From the NCBI RefSeq assembly GCF_000739695.1, contig NZ_BBIO01000001.1, forward strand, positions 356,029-420,028: DNA of 64,000 nt. Reading direction: 5' to 3'. Positions within the stretch are counted from its first letter, which is position 1. The number at the start of each line of letters is the position of its first letter. The DNA comes from Tepidicaulis marinus (lineage in GTDB: Bacteria > Pseudomonadota > Alphaproteobacteria > Parvibaculales > Parvibaculaceae). The notes under the pieces were generated by a model that was not told the DNA's origin, ran no database searches, and saw nothing but the letters and a program-made list of their open reading frames with translations. Below, one piece after another: positions 7,400-16,635 of the stretch. The position numbers and the translations under genes are program-made.

Positions 7400-9994
7400 C
7401 TAGAACCGGTGCTGCAGGCGCAGGACCGCCGCCGTTTCCTGGCGCCCGGCGATGTGATCGGCGTCGCTCCGGTGGAACGTAAGCCCGGTCAGGCGGGTGC
7501 TCGGGTCGATATCGAACCCGTAGGTTACCTCATAGCGGGTTTCTTGGCCGGAGGGGCGCAGCGAGACGTCCTGATGGCGGGTCAGAATATCGCCGTTCCA
7601 ATCCCGCCAGACGGGAAGATTGAGCGATGTCTGCCCGCCTGTGATACGCAGCGGCTGCGAGACCGCAAGGCCGAGCGCATCGTCTTTTGAAAAGAGATGC
7701 TCGCCAATGAGCCCGCCCGACATTTGCTGTGTCTTGACGTTTCCCACCGAGGTGACGATGGCGGAGGCGGAGCCGCCGACGACCGTCCAGCCATGATGGT
7801 AGCTGCCGAGGAGGGTCCAATGCTCGTCGATCCCGGCCTCCGCGCGGATGCCGGCAAAGGCGGTGCGGGAGTCTTCACCAAGACCAAGTCCGCCGCGCGC
7901 ATCGGTGCCAAGCACCGTTCCGTCCTCGCTCATCGCCCCGCCATCGATCCCGATGGCAATCCTATCGGTGGGGCGCAAGGAAAGCGTGGTGAGGGCGCCG
8001 AACCCGTCAAAGGCCCGGTCCTCATTGCCTTCTCCTTCGAAGGACAGAACGCCGATGCTGGCTTTGTCCCCGAGCGGCATTTCAAGACCCGCCGAATAAC
8101 CGTCCTCGGCAAAGCCCGCATAAGGCACCGAGAACATTTCAGGTCTATAGGCAAAGGCCGTTTGCGCGGCTTCAGGCGCGAGCCGGTTCAGAAACTCGCC
8201 GCTGCTTTGATGAAACCCGGCGCTCAAAGTGCCGCCCCAGAGCGGGGTGTCGAGAAACGCGGCATCGATTTCAACGCCCGTGCCGAGCTGCGTTGAGCGG
8301 AAATCGAGATCGGCGTCCCGCACGGCGATGGAAACGCCGCCGCCGCCCGGCAGTGCCGTTTTTGTGAGGTCCGTTCGTGTGCCGAGCGATTGCAGTGTGT
8401 CGAGCGCGGTGGTGACGGGTTCTTGAACGGCGACCCTGTCACCCAGATTATAAAGAAAGGCAGCCCCGCCCTCATCGAAAGCGGCGATCCGCAGCCCGTC
8501 CAGCGCCTTTGTAAAAGCATCGCCGAAGGCGCGCGAGGCACTGAGCACTGTCTGCATGATGCCGGGGCCTGTGCCGCCATCATGCACATTGCCGCTGGCA
8601 AGTACCTGGACGCGCCCAATGGGGCTTGTCGCCGCATCGAGATCGAGAATGCCTTGGCCATGCGCATTGGCGCTATAGCCGGCAAAGGATCTGTCAGCCG
8701 TGGTGAGAAGGCGGTTCACCGCTTCTTCCGGGGAAAGGCCGAGCCCCTCCACCACCAAAACGACGGCGCCGCTGACAAGCGGGGTCGCCATGGAGGTGCC
8801 GGAAAGATTGCCATAGGTGCTGGTGGGCACGGTGGAATAGATATTCGTGCCGGGCGCGGCCAGACAAAACGCCTGGGCCTGCCCGCAGCCGACGCTCACG
8901 ACCTGATCGCTGCTGTTTACATTCGTCACCGCCAGCCATTGGCCCATCAGACGGTTATCGACAAGCGGCATGCCCGAGGAGACATCGATGCCGCCAAGGG
9001 CGGGGTTGTTGGAAGCGGCAAAGACGATGACGCTTCCGGCATCCTGCGCGCCGTCCATGGCGTTCAAAAAGTTCTGCCAGTCCGAGGCCGTGCCGCCGAC
9101 AACGCTGGCAAGCGCGCTGGCCGTGCTTTTGCCGCCTGCGATTTCCGCCTGCACATCGGAGATGCGCGCATTATAGCCCCAGCTATTGCTGATGACCGTG
9201 GCGCCCAGAATACCGGCGCGGGTGAACTGCGCGGCGGATTGATCGAGCGTGCCGAACTGATAAAGCGCAAGGTTCGCGTCGAACGCCGCCCCGTGCATGC
9301 CGACATTGTCTTTCCGTGCTGCGGCGATGCCGGTCACGTGGGTGCCGTGGGTCTCGATGGGCATGGCGCCGGGCAGGGGATTGCCTGCCGCATTGAACTG
9401 AACCAGAATTTTCCCGGAAAATTCAGGATGGTTCAGCTGATAGCCATCGTCGAGAATGGCGATGGTGTGGCCCGCACCTGTGTACCCCCGCGCATAAGCA
9501 TGGGCGAGATTGACCCGGTCATAGCCGCCATGGGCGAGATATTCGGAGGTGCGGAAAGCGTTGACGGCGGCCGGTGTCGCCGGGTCGGTGACGACAGAGC
9601 TGCCGACGGAGCTGCCGCCCCCGCCGCCATCATCGCCGCCTCCTCCCCCGCTCGCGCCGAGCGCCACGGCGCCGCCGACAACGGCAACCCCGCCGGCAAT
9701 GGCCGCGACCGTGCCCGCGCCGATGCCGCCGGCGCTGGCGCCTGCTGAACCGGCTGCTCCCGTGCTTGGTGCGGCTTCTGCGCGTTGCTGCCCTGCGGCG
9801 TCTTCCGGTTCTTCTCCGGCGCTGTCTCTTTCGATGCTGAAGGGCGCGGCAATGCGCCAATCGGGCGTGAATTGAGTTTCTGAGAACGGACCGCCTGCTT
9901 GCAGGTTCTGGACCGGCAATACGCAGAGCGCGATTGCCGAGACGGTCAAGACGGCGCGCTGCGGGGCCCGCCTCCATGGACTGAGGTGCGGCAT
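7400..9994 (-). CDS. Subtilisin-like (S8) serine protease autotransporter
   Basis: The product has 864 residues from the ATG at 9994, chosen because GAGGGAG sits 5 nt upstream of it; an in-frame ATG at 10012 has its Shine-Dalgarno almost touching. An N-terminal signal peptide is followed by a Gly/Ala-rich hydrophobic stretch (about 88-114) and a poly-Gly linker. The S8 domain follows, with Asp182 (AILDDGY), His216 (THGTHVTG), an oxyanion Asn near 329 (AASNN) and Ser401 (GTSMATP). The C-terminal roughly 270 residues alternate like a beta-barrel and end in an aromatic residue (RLQHRF), as expected of a type V autotransporter. It is probably secreted to the cell surface. The substrate is unknown. 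It is a single-gene unit. Confidence 0.88.
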   Translation of the reverse strand: MPHLSPWRRAPQRAVLTVSAIALCVLPVQNLQAGGPFSETQFTPDWRIAAPFSIERDSAGEEPEDAAGQQRAEAAPSTGAAGSAGASAGGIGAGTVAAIAGGVAVVGGAVALGASGGGGGDDGGGGGSSVGSSVVTDPATPAAVNAFRTSEYLAHGGYDRVNLAHAYARGYTGAGHTIAILDDGYQLNHPEFSGKILVQFNAAGNPLPGAMPIETHGTHVTGIAAARKDNVGMHGAAFDANLALYQFGTLDQSAAQFTRAGILGATVISNSWGYNARISDVQAEIAGGKSTASALASVVGGTASDWQNFLNAMDGAQDAGSVIVFAASNNPALGGIDVSSGMPLVDNRLMGQWLAVTNVNSSDQVVSVGCGQAQAFCLAAPGTNIYSTVPTSTYGNLSGTSMATPLVSGAVVLVVEGLGLSPEEAVNRLLTTADRSFAGYSANAHGQGILDLDAATSPIGRVQVLASGNVHDGGTGPGIMQTVLSASRAFGDAFTKALDGLRIAAFDEGGAAFLYNLGDRVAVQEPVTTALDTLQSLGTRTDLTKTALPGGGGVSIAVRDADLDFRSTQLGTGVEIDAAFLDTPLWGGTLSAGFHQSSGEFLNRLAPEAAQTAFAYRPEMFSVPYAGFAEDGYSAGLEMPLGDKASIGVLSFEGEGNEDRAFDGFGALTTLSLRPTDRIAIGIDGGAMSEDGTVLGTDARGGLGLGEDSRTAFAGIRAEAGIDEHWTLLGSYHHGWTVVGGSASAIVTSVGNVKTQQMSGGLIGEHLFSKDDALGLAVSQPLRITGGQTSLNLPVWRDWNGDILTRHQDVSLRPSGQETRYEVTYGFDIDPSTRLTGLTFHRSDADHIAGRQETAAVLRLQHRF

Positions 9995-10122
9995 GTCATC
10001 TCCCTCACACATACTCCTCGATGCATAAGGAAAACGGCTGACATTATTGTTTGTTCACGGAGGAGTGGAGAGGTTTCGAAAATGCAAAACCTCGCGCACC
10101 CGCCTGCACGCTAAGGTGGGCC

Positions 10123-10764
10123 TTAGCGCAGCGGGAACCCGACGGCAGTCTCCAGCTCTTCCAGCGCCTGGGCGGCATTCAGCACCTTGATCGTGCGCAT
10201 GCCGAGCGCCTTGGCCGGTTTGAGGTTGATGCCGAGATCGTCGAGATAGACCGCATCGGCCGGGGCGACGCCAAGCTCCGAACAGGCCATTTCATAGATG
10301 CGCGGATCGGGCTTGCGGATGCCGATTTTCGAGCTTTCGATGACATGATCGAAAAGCTCCATGACTTCCTGAACGGCAGCGGCCTTGTCCGCCGAGCGGG
10401 CCATGCCGGCGCCTTCTCCGGCGGAAACATTGTTGGTGATGCAGCCGACTTTGAATTTCGCTTTGCAGCGTTTGAGCGCTTCGACCATTTCCGGGCGAAT
10501 GTCGCCGGCAAGCAGCTCGATGATCTGGCGGCCGCGAATATCCGCACCGAGCCGTTTGGCTTCGGCGGCGAATTTTTCGTCGAACTCGTCGAGGGAAATT
10601 TCGCTGCGCTCGAAGAGCGCCCAGGCATTGGTGTCGGGATCGGTCGCATTGATCCGGCGGATAAAATCTTTTTCAAGCCCGAGCTCCGCCTCGAAACGGT
10701 TGAAAGCCTCGAAGGGGCTGGAGGTCAGAACGCCGCCGAAATCCCAGATCACCGCTTGCACCAT
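10123..10764 (-). CDS. HAD-superfamily hydrolase (IA subfamily, DFGGV type)
   Basis: The product is 213 residues from the ATG at 10764; upstream in-frame codons lead only to a TTG with no ribosome site, whereas AGGA precedes this ATG. Motif I is WDFGGVLTSSP. The nucleophile Asp is present, but the second Asp typical of phosphatases is Gly, as in ACAD10/soluble-epoxide-hydrolase-N-like HADs. Motif II is the TNN of CITNN. KIGIRKPDPRIY supplies the motif III Lys, and YLDDLGINLKPA is motif IV. It is cytoplasmic. Related proteins are phosphatases or haloacid-type hydrolases, and the substrate is not predictable. A separate terminator isolates it from the SPOR gene upstream. Confidence 0.85.
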   Translation of the reverse strand: MVQAVIWDFGGVLTSSPFEAFNRFEAELGLEKDFIRRINATDPDTNAWALFERSEISLDEFDEKFAAEAKRLGADIRGRQIIELLAGDIRPEMVEALKRCKAKFKVGCITNNVSAGEGAGMARSADKAAAVQEVMELFDHVIESSKIGIRKPDPRIYEMACSELGVAPADAVYLDDLGINLKPAKALGMRTIKVLNAAQALEELETAVGFPLR

Positions 10765-10825
10765 GTCGTCTATCCTGTCTTTGAAGGTCAATATCTGTTG
10801 GCGCGGACCCTAGCCGAAGCGCGGC

Positions 10826-10857
10826 AAAAGAAAAAGGGCGCCGGAGAGCGCCCTTTT
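10826..10857 (-). terminator. Rho-independent terminator after the parA-SPOR pair
   Basis: On the minus strand AAAAGGGCGC and GCGCCCTTTT flank a 6-nt loop and are followed by TTTTTCTTTT. It lies 36 bp past the SPOR gene stop. Confidence 0.85.
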
Positions 10858-10892
10858 CATGGTCCAGGTCGTGGCTGCGTGATGCGCGGGCC

Positions 10893-11870
10893 TTAAGGCT
10901 GGCGGCGCACGATACAGTCCTGCCCGGCGGCTTTCAGCTTGCCGCAAAGGGCATTTGCCCCGGCTTTGCTGTCAAAAGCGCCGGTGCGCACGCGGTAATA
11001 GATGCCCCGCTCGCCAAGATCGACCTGCTGCAGGTTCAGCGTCTCGCCGCCCAGCAGCTCAGGATATTTGCCCTGCAGTTTTGCCCAGGCACCGCGGGCG
11101 CCCGCCTCGTCTTTGACTGAGAGAAGCTGGATCAGATATTGGCCGGACTGCGCGATCTTGCTGTCAGGGGCAGCCGGAGCCGCTTCTTCAGCCGTGGCGG
11201 TTTCAGGTGCGGGCGCTGTTTCGGCCTCGGCAGCCGGTTCTTCCGGCGCGCTGGGCAGTTCCGGCCCCTGTTCGGCGAGATCCAACGCTTCGGGCGTGAT
11301 CGGGGTGATTTCGACCGGAGCCGGTTCGCCGGCAAGGTCGCCAGCAGGCTCCGCGCTCCCGGCTGTTTCTGCCGCCGCGCCCGTTTCTTCCTCGACAGGG
11401 GCGGTGCCGCGGCCTTCATCCATGACGAGCTGGCCGCTTGTCTCGCCGGGCTCTTCTGCGGTGGCGGCTTCTTCCGCGCCGCTTTCGGGGGCTGCGGTTT
11501 CAGCGGTGGTTTCGCCGCCGGAAGGTGCAAGGCTCTCGCGGTTGGCGAAAAGCGACATGGCGATCCCGGCAATGACCAGCACGGCGCCCGCGACCAGCGC
11601 GCCGAAGATGAAACGGCGGGTCACTTCGCGTTTGGCTGGCTCGTCATCCGGTTCCATCACGACATCCGGCTCGGGGCGCACGGGGGCCTCCTTGCCGCCT
11701 TCCGCCAAAAGGACGGAGGAGGGGGAAGCGTGAGCGGGCTCTTCCCCCGCTCCTGCGCCGCTCAATTCTTCCGGTGAACTGGCTCTGGCCTGCGGATCGA
11801 TGGAGGAGGGCAGCGCCTCCCCCTTTTTGGCCAGGAGTTCACTCGTCAGCGACGCAGGCTTTTTCGTCAT
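10893..11870 (-). CDS. Membrane-anchored SPOR-domain protein
   Basis: The product has 325 residues. There is a short cytoplasmic N-terminal region, one membrane helix at about 86-108 (FIFGALVAGAVLVIAGIAM), a long Ala/Pro/Glu-rich periplasmic linker (about 115-245), and a C-terminal SPOR domain (about 245-322). The SPOR domain shows the usual QLLSVKDEAGARGAWAKLQ and YYRVRTGAFDSKAGANALCGKL segments. SPOR domains bind denuded peptidoglycan at division sites, so the protein probably acts at the septum. Its ATG overlaps the parA stop by one base (TAATG), implying translational coupling. The pair ends at the 10826-10857 terminator. The precise role is unknown, since FtsN-like features are only general. 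Confidence 0.85.
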   Translation of the reverse strand: MTKKPASLTSELLAKKGEALPSSIDPQARASSPEELSGAGAGEEPAHASPSSVLLAEGGKEAPVRPEPDVVMEPDDEPAKREVTRRFIFGALVAGAVLVIAGIAMSLFANRESLAPSGGETTAETAAPESGAEEAATAEEPGETSGQLVMDEGRGTAPVEEETGAAAETAGSAEPAGDLAGEPAPVEITPITPEALDLAEQGPELPSAPEEPAAEAETAPAPETATAEEAAPAAPDSKIAQSGQYLIQLLSVKDEAGARGAWAKLQGKYPELLGGETLNLQQVDLGERGIYYRVRTGAFDSKAGANALCGKLKAAGQDCIVRRQP

Positions 11871-12538
11871 TAGGCCGCCCCCCTAAGCGACTGATTCTCC
11901 AATAAAGGAGAACTTGTATCACCGCGCAGCCGTTTTTCAAGGAAGTGCAGGAGTTCACCAATCTCGCCCGTCGATTTCGACTTTTCCGAGAGTTCCATCA
12001 CCGTACGTCCGTCGATCATGCTGGAGGCAAAATCGACGCGCTGATGCACGACGGAAGGCGCAACCGCGCCATGATGGGAAAGGGCGATGGCCGCTTCCGT
12101 GGTGATGCGGGCGCGCGGCGAGGCGCCGTTGAGCACGAAGGCGAGCGGCTTCGACAATTTCTCGCAGAGCTGCACCGTTGCCCCGGCGGCGCGCAGATCG
12201 TGCGGGCTCGGGCGGGTGGGAATGACCACGAGGTCGGAAAGGGAAATCACATGCTGAATGGTGGAGGTGATGGCGGGGGGCGTGTCGATGACGACGAGCT
12301 TCACGCCGCCTTCTTTCAGCCGGGCAAGGTCCGCTTCCAGACCCGCCTCGCTTGCCCGCGCGAAAAACGGCTCTTCGGCCTGACGCACGTTCCACCATTG
12401 AGAAAGAGAGCCCTGAGGGTCGGTATCCATCAACGCAACGGGGCCGAGACCCTGCCGCTGCGCTTCGACCGCCACATGCCCGGCAAGTGTTGTCTTGCCC
12501 GAGCCGCCCTTCTGGGACGCGAACGCGATCACATGCAT
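11870..12538 (-). CDS. ParA/MinD-family ATPase
   Basis: The product is 222 residues from the ATG at 12538, where the deviant Walker A fold begins directly (MHVIAFASQKGGSGKTTLA). Further upstream codons are non-ATG. MDTDPQGS is the Walker A-prime region and VVIDTPP is Walker B. There is no N-terminal helix-turn-helix and no parB is adjacent, so this is an orphan ParA rather than the chromosomal segregation ATPase. Its only partner is the SPOR membrane protein, to which it is coupled by stop-start overlap. That suggests spatial control of a cell-envelope or division function. It is cytoplasmic, and may associate with nucleoid or membrane. Confidence 0.88.
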   Translation of the reverse strand: MHVIAFASQKGGSGKTTLAGHVAVEAQRQGLGPVALMDTDPQGSLSQWWNVRQAEEPFFARASEAGLEADLARLKEGGVKLVVIDTPPAITSTIQHVISLSDLVVIPTRPSPHDLRAAGATVQLCEKLSKPLAFVLNGASPRARITTEAAIALSHHGAVAPSVVHQRVDFASSMIDGRTVMELSEKSKSTGEIGELLHFLEKRLRGDTSSPLLENQSLRGAA

Positions 12539-12772
12539 GACGCCATATCCTTGCATCGATAGGGGGAGATCTCTGATTAGCCCCAAAGCGCCGGTCTGCA
12601 AAACGCCCCCACCGTTTTGCGCTCAAGCTTCAATGAGCTGAGAAAGGCGGCGAATCACCAGCCGCGGTCAGATTAACTTTTGGCCAGACCCTTCACAACA
12701 TCTAGCTAACCATTTTCGTGATCACGCGAGATACCGTGTTTCGGCAGCACCACTATCTTTGTATCTAGGCGT

Positions 12773-12794
12773 AAAAACTGCTGACTTTGTCAGC
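12773..12794 (-). terminator. Compact terminator overlapping the bioA stop codon
   Basis: On the minus strand GCTGAC-AAA-GTCAGC is followed by AGTTTTT. The left arm contains the TGA stop of bioA, so the hairpin and the stop codon overlap. The stem is short (6 bp). Confidence 0.55.
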
Positions 12795-14097
12795 GTGTTG
12801 CCCATTCGCGCGTCACTTTGAGCATCGCGCCCGTCAGCCGGGAGAGGTCTTCCTTGCCGGTGACGAGCGGCGGGGTGATGTAGATGATGTTGCGGAAGGG
12901 ACGGATCCAGACACCCTCTTCCACGAAACGCTGTTTGAACCAGTTCACATCGTCGAGCTTATCGACTTCGATGACGCCGAGGGCGCCCAGGACGCGCACG
13001 TCCCTCACGCGGGAAATCTCCCGCGCCGGGGCAAGCTCTTCTTCCATCTGGGCGGCGATGGCGCGGGCCTGCTCAAGGCGCGGCTCTTCCTCGAAAAGCT
13101 CGAGCGAGGCGAGGGCGGCGGCGCAGGCAAGCGGATTGCCCGTATATGTCGGCCCGTGCATCAGCGCCTTGTCGGGGTCCTCCCCTAAAAACGCCTCGAA
13201 AACATGCTTGCGCGCCGTGGTGGAGGCAAGGGCGAGCGTGCCGCCCGTCAGCGCTTTGGAGAGTGTCATGATGTCGGGCACGATGCCGGCCTGCTCGCAG
13301 GCGAAAAGCGTGCCCGTGCGCCCGAAGCCGGTGAAAATTTCATCGACGATAAGAAGAATGTCATGGGCATCGCAAAGCGCGCGCAGCTTGGCAAGGACGG
13401 CAGGCTCGTGAAACACCATGCCGCCCGCGCCCTGCACCAAGGGCTCGGTGACGATCGCCGCCGTTTCATGTGCGTGTTCGGCAATGAAGGCCTCGAGCGC
13501 GGCTTCCTTTTCCCTATCGGCCGGCAGGTCGGCCAGCAATTGCTGCGGGATCGCGCCTTTGAAAAGCGTGTGCATGCCTTCTTCCGGATCGCAGACCGAC
13601 ATGGTGCCGATCGTGTCGCCGTGATAGCCGCCGCGGAAACTGATGAAGCGGGTTTTGCCGTGCTTGCCCTGATTGAGCCAATACTGCACGGCCATCTTCA
13701 TGGCGATTTCGACGGAGACGGAGCCGGATTCGGAGAAGAACGTATGCGCGAGATCGCCCGGTGTGACATCCGCCAGGCGTTTGGCGAGACGCATGGCCGG
13801 TTCATGGGCAAAGCCGCCCAGCATGATATGCGGCATGGCATCGAGCTGTCGGGAGACCGCCTCGCGGATGCGCGGATGGTTATAGCCATGCGCCGCCGTC
13901 CACCAGGAGGAAATGCCGTCGATAAGCTCGCGCCCGTCGGCCAGCGTGATGCGCACGCCTTCGGTTTTGACCGCCGGCAGCGTCATCGGCGTCGTCTGCA
14001 TCTGGCTATAAGGCAGCCAGAGATGCGCCGCCCCTTCCAAAAGCCAATCAGGAGGGGACGGGAAAAGCGGATTGAGAGGCGGTATACGCGCAGTCAT
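12790..14097 (-). CDS. bioA: Adenosylmethionine-8-amino-7-oxononanoate aminotransferase
   Basis: BioA uses SAM as amino donor to turn 7-keto-8-aminopelargonate (KAPA) into 7,8-diaminopelargonate, the third-last step of biotin synthesis. The product is 435 residues from the ATG at 14097, 8 nt after the bioB stop; the open frame extends further up but inside bioB. PLP-binding features are Asp252 (VDEIFTGFGR) and the Schiff-base Lys281 (TLSKALTGG). SWWTAAHGYNHP near residue 64 is the conserved class III aminotransferase substrate region typical of BioA. It is cytoplasmic, dimeric in the family, and co-transcribed after bioB. Confidence 0.95.
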   Translation of the reverse strand: MTARIPPLNPLFPSPPDWLLEGAAHLWLPYSQMQTTPMTLPAVKTEGVRITLADGRELIDGISSWWTAAHGYNHPRIREAVSRQLDAMPHIMLGGFAHEPAMRLAKRLADVTPGDLAHTFFSESGSVSVEIAMKMAVQYWLNQGKHGKTRFISFRGGYHGDTIGTMSVCDPEEGMHTLFKGAIPQQLLADLPADREKEAALEAFIAEHAHETAAIVTEPLVQGAGGMVFHEPAVLAKLRALCDAHDILLIVDEIFTGFGRTGTLFACEQAGIVPDIMTLSKALTGGTLALASTTARKHVFEAFLGEDPDKALMHGPTYTGNPLACAAALASLELFEEEPRLEQARAIAAQMEEELAPAREISRVRDVRVLGALGVIEVDKLDDVNWFKQRFVEEGVWIRPFRNIIYITPPLVTGKEDLSRLTGAMLKVTREWATR

Positions 14098-14105
14098 GAG
14101 CCCGC

Positions 14106-15155
14106 TTAGACTTCGGAGGGGCAGCGATGGGCGGGCATGGGCTTCAGGCCCAGCTTCTCGAACATCGCATCGTCTTTTTCCTTTGCCGGGTTCTTCGTCG
14201 TCAAAAGCTGCTCGCCGATGAAGATCGAGTTCGCCCCGGCAAGGAAGCAAAGCGCCTGGGTTTCCTCGGACATGTTTTCACGGCCCGCGGAAAGGCGCAC
14301 GACGGATTTCGGCATCATGATGCGGGCAGCGGCAATGGTGCGCACGAAATCGATGGGATCGATCTGTTTGCTCTCGCCGAGCGGCGTGCCTTTTACCTGC
14401 ATCAGCATGTTGATCGGCACGCTTTGGGGATGCGGTGTCAGGTTGGCAAGCGTTTGCAGCATACCGGCGTGATCGGACTGGCTTTCGCCCATGCCCAGAA
14501 TGCCGCCGGAGCACACATTCATACCCGCTTCCTGCACGCGTTGAATGGTGTCGAGACGGTCCTGATAGGTCCGTGTCGTGACGATCTCTTTATAATACTC
14601 TTCGGACGTGTCGATATTGTGGTTGTAATAATCGAGCCCGGCTTCCTTCAGACGGATCGTCTGTTCTGGCGAGAGCATGCCGAGTGTCATGCAGGTTTCC
14701 ATGCCCATTTCGCGCACGCCCTTGATCATGGCGACGATGGCTTCCATGTCGCGGTCTTTCGGGTTGCGCCAGGCAGCGCCCATGCAATAGCGCGAGGCGC
14801 CCGCTTCCTTGGCGCGGCGCGCGCCTTCCAGCACTTTTTGCACTTCCATGAGTTTCGAAGCGCTCAGCCCCGTGTCGAACTTGGCGCTCTGGTTGCAGTA
14901 GCCGCAATCTTCCGGGCAGCCGCCCGTCTTGATGGAAAGCAGCGTGCTCTTTTGCACTTCGTTCGGGTCGAACCATTTGCGGTGCACGGTCTGCGCCTGG
15001 AAAATCAGATCGTTGAAGGGCAGGGCGAGCAGCGCTTCGACCTCCTCGCGCGTCCAGTCATGACGCAGACCGTCATCAGCCTCTGCCGTTTTCCCGGCAA
15101 GATCGTTTGCGGGCTGGGCGGATGGCTCTTTGTGAGCGGGCATGGTCATGGTCAT
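14106..15155 (-). CDS. bioB: Biotin synthase (radical SAM)
   Basis: BioB inserts sulfur into dethiobiotin, the last step of biotin synthesis. The radical-SAM [4Fe-4S] cluster ligands are Cys80, Cys84 and Cys87 ([10 protein letters not shown]). The second cluster ligands are supplied by [28 protein letters not shown] and the Arg of [10 protein letters not shown], all present. The length of 349 is normal. GAGGGAG lies 7 nt before the ATG. It is the first gene of the bioB-bioA unit and is divergent from bioF-bioD across 295 bp. That gap presumably holds both promoters. I found no clear BioR-type TTATMKATAA operator in it. Confidence 0.96.
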   Translation of the reverse strand: MTMTMPAHKEPSAQPANDLAGKTAEADDGLRHDWTREEVEALLALPFNDLIFQAQTVHRKWFDPNEVQKSTLLSIKTGGCPEDCGYCNQSAKFDTGLSASKLMEVQKVLEGARRAKEAGASRYCMGAAWRNPKDRDMEAIVAMIKGVREMGMETCMTLGMLSPEQTIRLKEAGLDYYNHNIDTSEEYYKEIVTTRTYQDRLDTIQRVQEAGMNVCSGGILGMGESQSDHAGMLQTLANLTPHPQSVPINMLMQVKGTPLGESKQIDPIDFVRTIAAARIMMPKSVVRLSAGRENMSEETQALCFLAGANSIFIGEQLLTTKNPAKEKDDAMFEKLGLKPMPAHRCPSEV

Positions 15156-15450
15156 GAGCGGACTCCCTCAAGATCGCGGCCTTTTTTGACTTCTTGTCCG
15201 GCGGCCGCTTGGCGGGCTGAATTACGGGGCCGAGCATAGGCGGCTTGCCGGGGAATGCAAGGCGGATCAAGGGATTATGGCCGGGCCAATAGCAAGGCAC
15301 TCGGTCAGGTTTCAAGTCCTTGGGCCCGCGCTTTGCGATTGACACCGGCCCCCCGCCCGGCCCAGTTTCCCGCATCCGGCCCGGCCCTGGCTCACGCCTG
15401 TGTTTCAGGGGCACCGGAGCGAATGTCCCCAGGAAAAATGGGAGAATGAG

Positions 15451-16635
15451 ATGGCTTCCCCGGCGACGTCCCGTTCCCTCGACCGCTTTGCGCAAGGGAA
15501 ACTTGAGGATCTGGAAGCGCGCAGCCTGCGCCGCCGCCTGATCGAGACGGACCGTTATGGCCCGGCTCTGGCGCGCCGCGCCGGGCGCGAGCTCATCTCC
15601 TTTTGCTGCAACGACTATCTCAATCTCTCGCACCGTAAGGAAGTGAAGGAAGCGGCCCGCGCGGCGCTGGAGCGCTATGGGGCAGGCTCGGGGGCCTCCC
15701 GGCTCGTCACCGGCAATCATCCGCTTTTCCGCACGCTCGAAAAACGTCTCGCCCGGCTGAAAGAGACAGATGACTGCGTGATTTTCGGCTCGGGGTATCT
15801 GGCCAATCTCGGTATCGTGCCGGCTTTGGCGCGCGAGGGCGATCTTGTTCTGGCGGACGAGCTTTCCCATGCCTGCCTGCTTTCCGGCACGAAGCTTTCC
15901 GGCGCCGAAACGCGCATCTTCCGGCACAATGATCTGGACCATTTGAAAACCCTGCTGGAAGAAGAACGGGCAAAGCACCGCCATTGCCTGATCCTGACCG
16001 ACGGGGTGTTTTCCATGGACGGGGATTTGGCGCCCGTCGAAGAAATGGGGGAGCTGGCACGTGCCCATGATGCCTGGCTGATGAGCGATGATGCCCATGG
16101 CATCGGCGTGCTAGCGGGCGGCAAGGGCTCGAGCTTCATCGGCGGCAGAAAAGCCGATGTGCCGCTGCAAATGGGCACGCTTTCCAAAGCCATCGGCTCT
16201 TACGGCGGGTATCTGTGCGCCAGTCAGCCGGTGGTGGATTTCATCCGCACCCGCGCCCGCACGCTGATTTATTCGACGGGCCTGCCGCCTGCTTCCGTTG
16301 CCGCCTCCATTGCCGCGCTCGATCTGATCGAGGCCGATCCGGCGTTCGCCGCGCTGCCCGTGAAAAAAGCCAAAGCCTTTACCCGCGCGCTCAATCTGCC
16401 GGAAGCGGAAAGCCCCATCGTGCCGATCCTGATGGGCGATCCGGATAAAACGCTCGCCGCTTCCGCGCTTCTGGAAGAAGAAGGCTTTCTCGTCACCGCC
16501 ATCCGCCCGCCCACCGTGCCGGAGGGAACGGCGCGGCTGCGCTTTACTTTCACCGCCGAGCATGAAGATAAAGACATCGAGCGGCTCACCGCCATTATCC
16601 GCGACAAGATCCTCATCGATAGGGCAGCAGAATGA
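15451..16635 (+). CDS. bioF: 8-amino-7-oxononanoate synthase
   Basis: BioF condenses pimeloyl thioester with alanine to give 8-amino-7-oxononanoate, using PLP. The product is 394 residues from the ATG at 15451, preceded by GGAGA. The frame stays open upstream to 15400, but that start lacks a ribosome site. Alpha-oxoamine synthase features are GAGSGASRLVTGN near 78-90, the Asp of DDAHGIGVL near 213, and the PLP Lys246 in TLSKAIGSYGG. A TTGACA element at 15339-15344 could be its -35, but I see no good -10. Its stop overlaps the bioD start by 4 nt (ATGA), so the two are coupled. Confidence 0.95.
   Translation: MASPATSRSLDRFAQGKLEDLEARSLRRRLIETDRYGPALARRAGRELISFCCNDYLNLSHRKEVKEAARAALERYGAGSGASRLVTGNHPLFRTLEKRLARLKETDDCVIFGSGYLANLGIVPALAREGDLVLADELSHACLLSGTKLSGAETRIFRHNDLDHLKTLLEEERAKHRHCLILTDGVFSMDGDLAPVEEMGELARAHDAWLMSDDAHGIGVLAGGKGSSFIGGRKADVPLQMGTLSKAIGSYGGYLCASQPVVDFIRTRARTLIYSTGLPPASVAASIAALDLIEADPAFAALPVKKAKAFTRALNLPEAESPIVPILMGDPDKTLAASALLEEEGFLVTAIRPPTVPEGTARLRFTFTAEHEDKDIERLTAIIRDKILIDRAAE

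Noticed and set aside
14098..14250. N-terminal extension of bioA
   Set aside because: It lies inside the bioB coding region, lacks a ribosome site and has no similarity to BioA N-termini. The ATG at 14097 starts the conserved protein.
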